Below are positions 12,669 to 12,888 of a DNA stretch of 12,888 nt, piece by piece. Every line of letters starts with the position of its first letter. Position 1 is the stretch's first letter. The DNA is from JAJYKN01 sp035516155. GTDB taxonomy: Bacteria; Nitrospirota; UBA9217. Made by a program: the position numbers and the translations under genes. The stretch is from contig DATJAP010000012.1 in NCBI GenBank assembly GCA_035516155.1, forward strand, positions 1-12,888, given 5' to 3'. The notes below the pieces were generated by a model. That model had not been told where the DNA came from, searched no databases, and saw nothing but the letters and a program-made list of their open reading frames with translations.

Positions 12669-12888
12669 CTAAAACAACTTCAACTGCCTTAATTCCTCTT
12701 TGGGCTTACCTTGGGAGACTATATAACGCTCGACGCTGGACCAATCACCATGCTCACCTACTGTACCCGCATAATAGCCATCCGACCAAAGTTCGCCTCC
12801 CCACAGGTCCTTTTTGACTGCGGGCTTTCGCCTGAATATCTCACGCCCAGTGATACTCTTGAATATCTGAGCAATCCTGCCTGCCGCA
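12669..12888 (-). CDS. tnpA: IS200/IS605-family transposase, C-terminal part (runs off the window)
   Basis: The last 72 residues of a Y1-type transposase are visible: IAQIFKSITGREIFRRKPAV, then LWGGELWSDGYYAGTVGEHG and VERYIVSQGKPKEELRQLKLF from about residue 52 onward. The Tyr in VERYIVSQ is expected to be the single catalytic tyrosine, and the Gln a partner in the active site. The upstream HUH motif lies outside the window. Nothing visible is damaged, so the element could be active, but its N-terminus is not seen. These small transposases move single-stranded DNA by peel-and-paste. No TnpB-type partner is present on the visible side. Confidence 0.9.
   Translation of the reverse strand, partial: AAGRIAQIFKSITGREIFRRKPAVKKDLWGGELWSDGYYAGTVGEHGDWSSVERYIVSQGKPKEELRQLKLF

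Noticed and set aside
1..12888. CRISPR array, toxin-antitoxin pair, defence island or secretion system
   Set aside because: No regularly spaced direct repeats were seen, and no proteins with motifs of such systems appear on either strand.

Overview
The window looks like a decayed accessory region in a Gram-negative bacterium, with four intact gene blocks set among relics of mobile DNA. A deltaproteobacterial (Desulfobacterota-like) or Nitrospirota-like host is my best guess. That rests on a CFI-box C-terminal sorting motif, a sigma-54-type promoter, Tat and Sec signal peptides, strong AGGAGG-type ribosome sites and the flavour of the integrase remnant. No rRNA or ribosomal protein gene is present, so the taxonomy is inference only.

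Layout. 1-480: a small minus-strand membrane-protein gene and the start of a second gene, behind a good sigma-54 promoter match. 631-1313: a tyrosine recombinase pseudogene whose last codons run into the 3' half of a tRNA-Met gene, an attachment-site relic. 1428-4349: a minus-strand operon encoding an iron-sulfur flavoprotein, a zinc alcohol dehydrogenase, a cupin and an exported carboxymuconolactone-decarboxylase-family protein. It ends in a 15-codon ORF that is only a signal-peptide start, so a further gene appears to have been cut off at the island border. 4682-5567: the divergent AraC-family regulator, now a pseudogene with several independent lesions. 5629-6654: a fumarylacetoacetate-hydrolase-family protein with a Tat signal. 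7003-7910: an exported SYLF (Ysc84) protein with a downstream rho-independent terminator and an upstream 10-bp perfect inverted repeat. 8086-9987: a large exported protein of unknown function ending in poly-Gly plus a CFI-box C-terminal sorting region.

10018-12888 is gene-poor. It holds two further tRNA 3'-half relics, a short tRNA-Met anticodon-arm fragment, a small plus-strand putative lipoprotein, a broken ORF, and a membrane-protein ORF. That last ORF is apparently cut at its 5' end by an IS200/IS605-family element, of which the terminal hairpin and the transposase C-terminus are visible.

How it fits together. The flavoprotein/dehydrogenase/cupin/CMD operon with its divergent AraC gene is a familiar redox or detoxification gene set; here the regulator is dead while the enzymes look intact. 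All the tRNA-derived fragments point the same way (minus strand), which suggests repeated integration and decay at tRNA targets. I found no complete defence, CRISPR, secretion or conjugation system. The most interesting items are the tRNA-relic series with the dead integrase, the CFI-box surface protein, the exported CMD and FAH proteins, and the operon that outlived its regulator.
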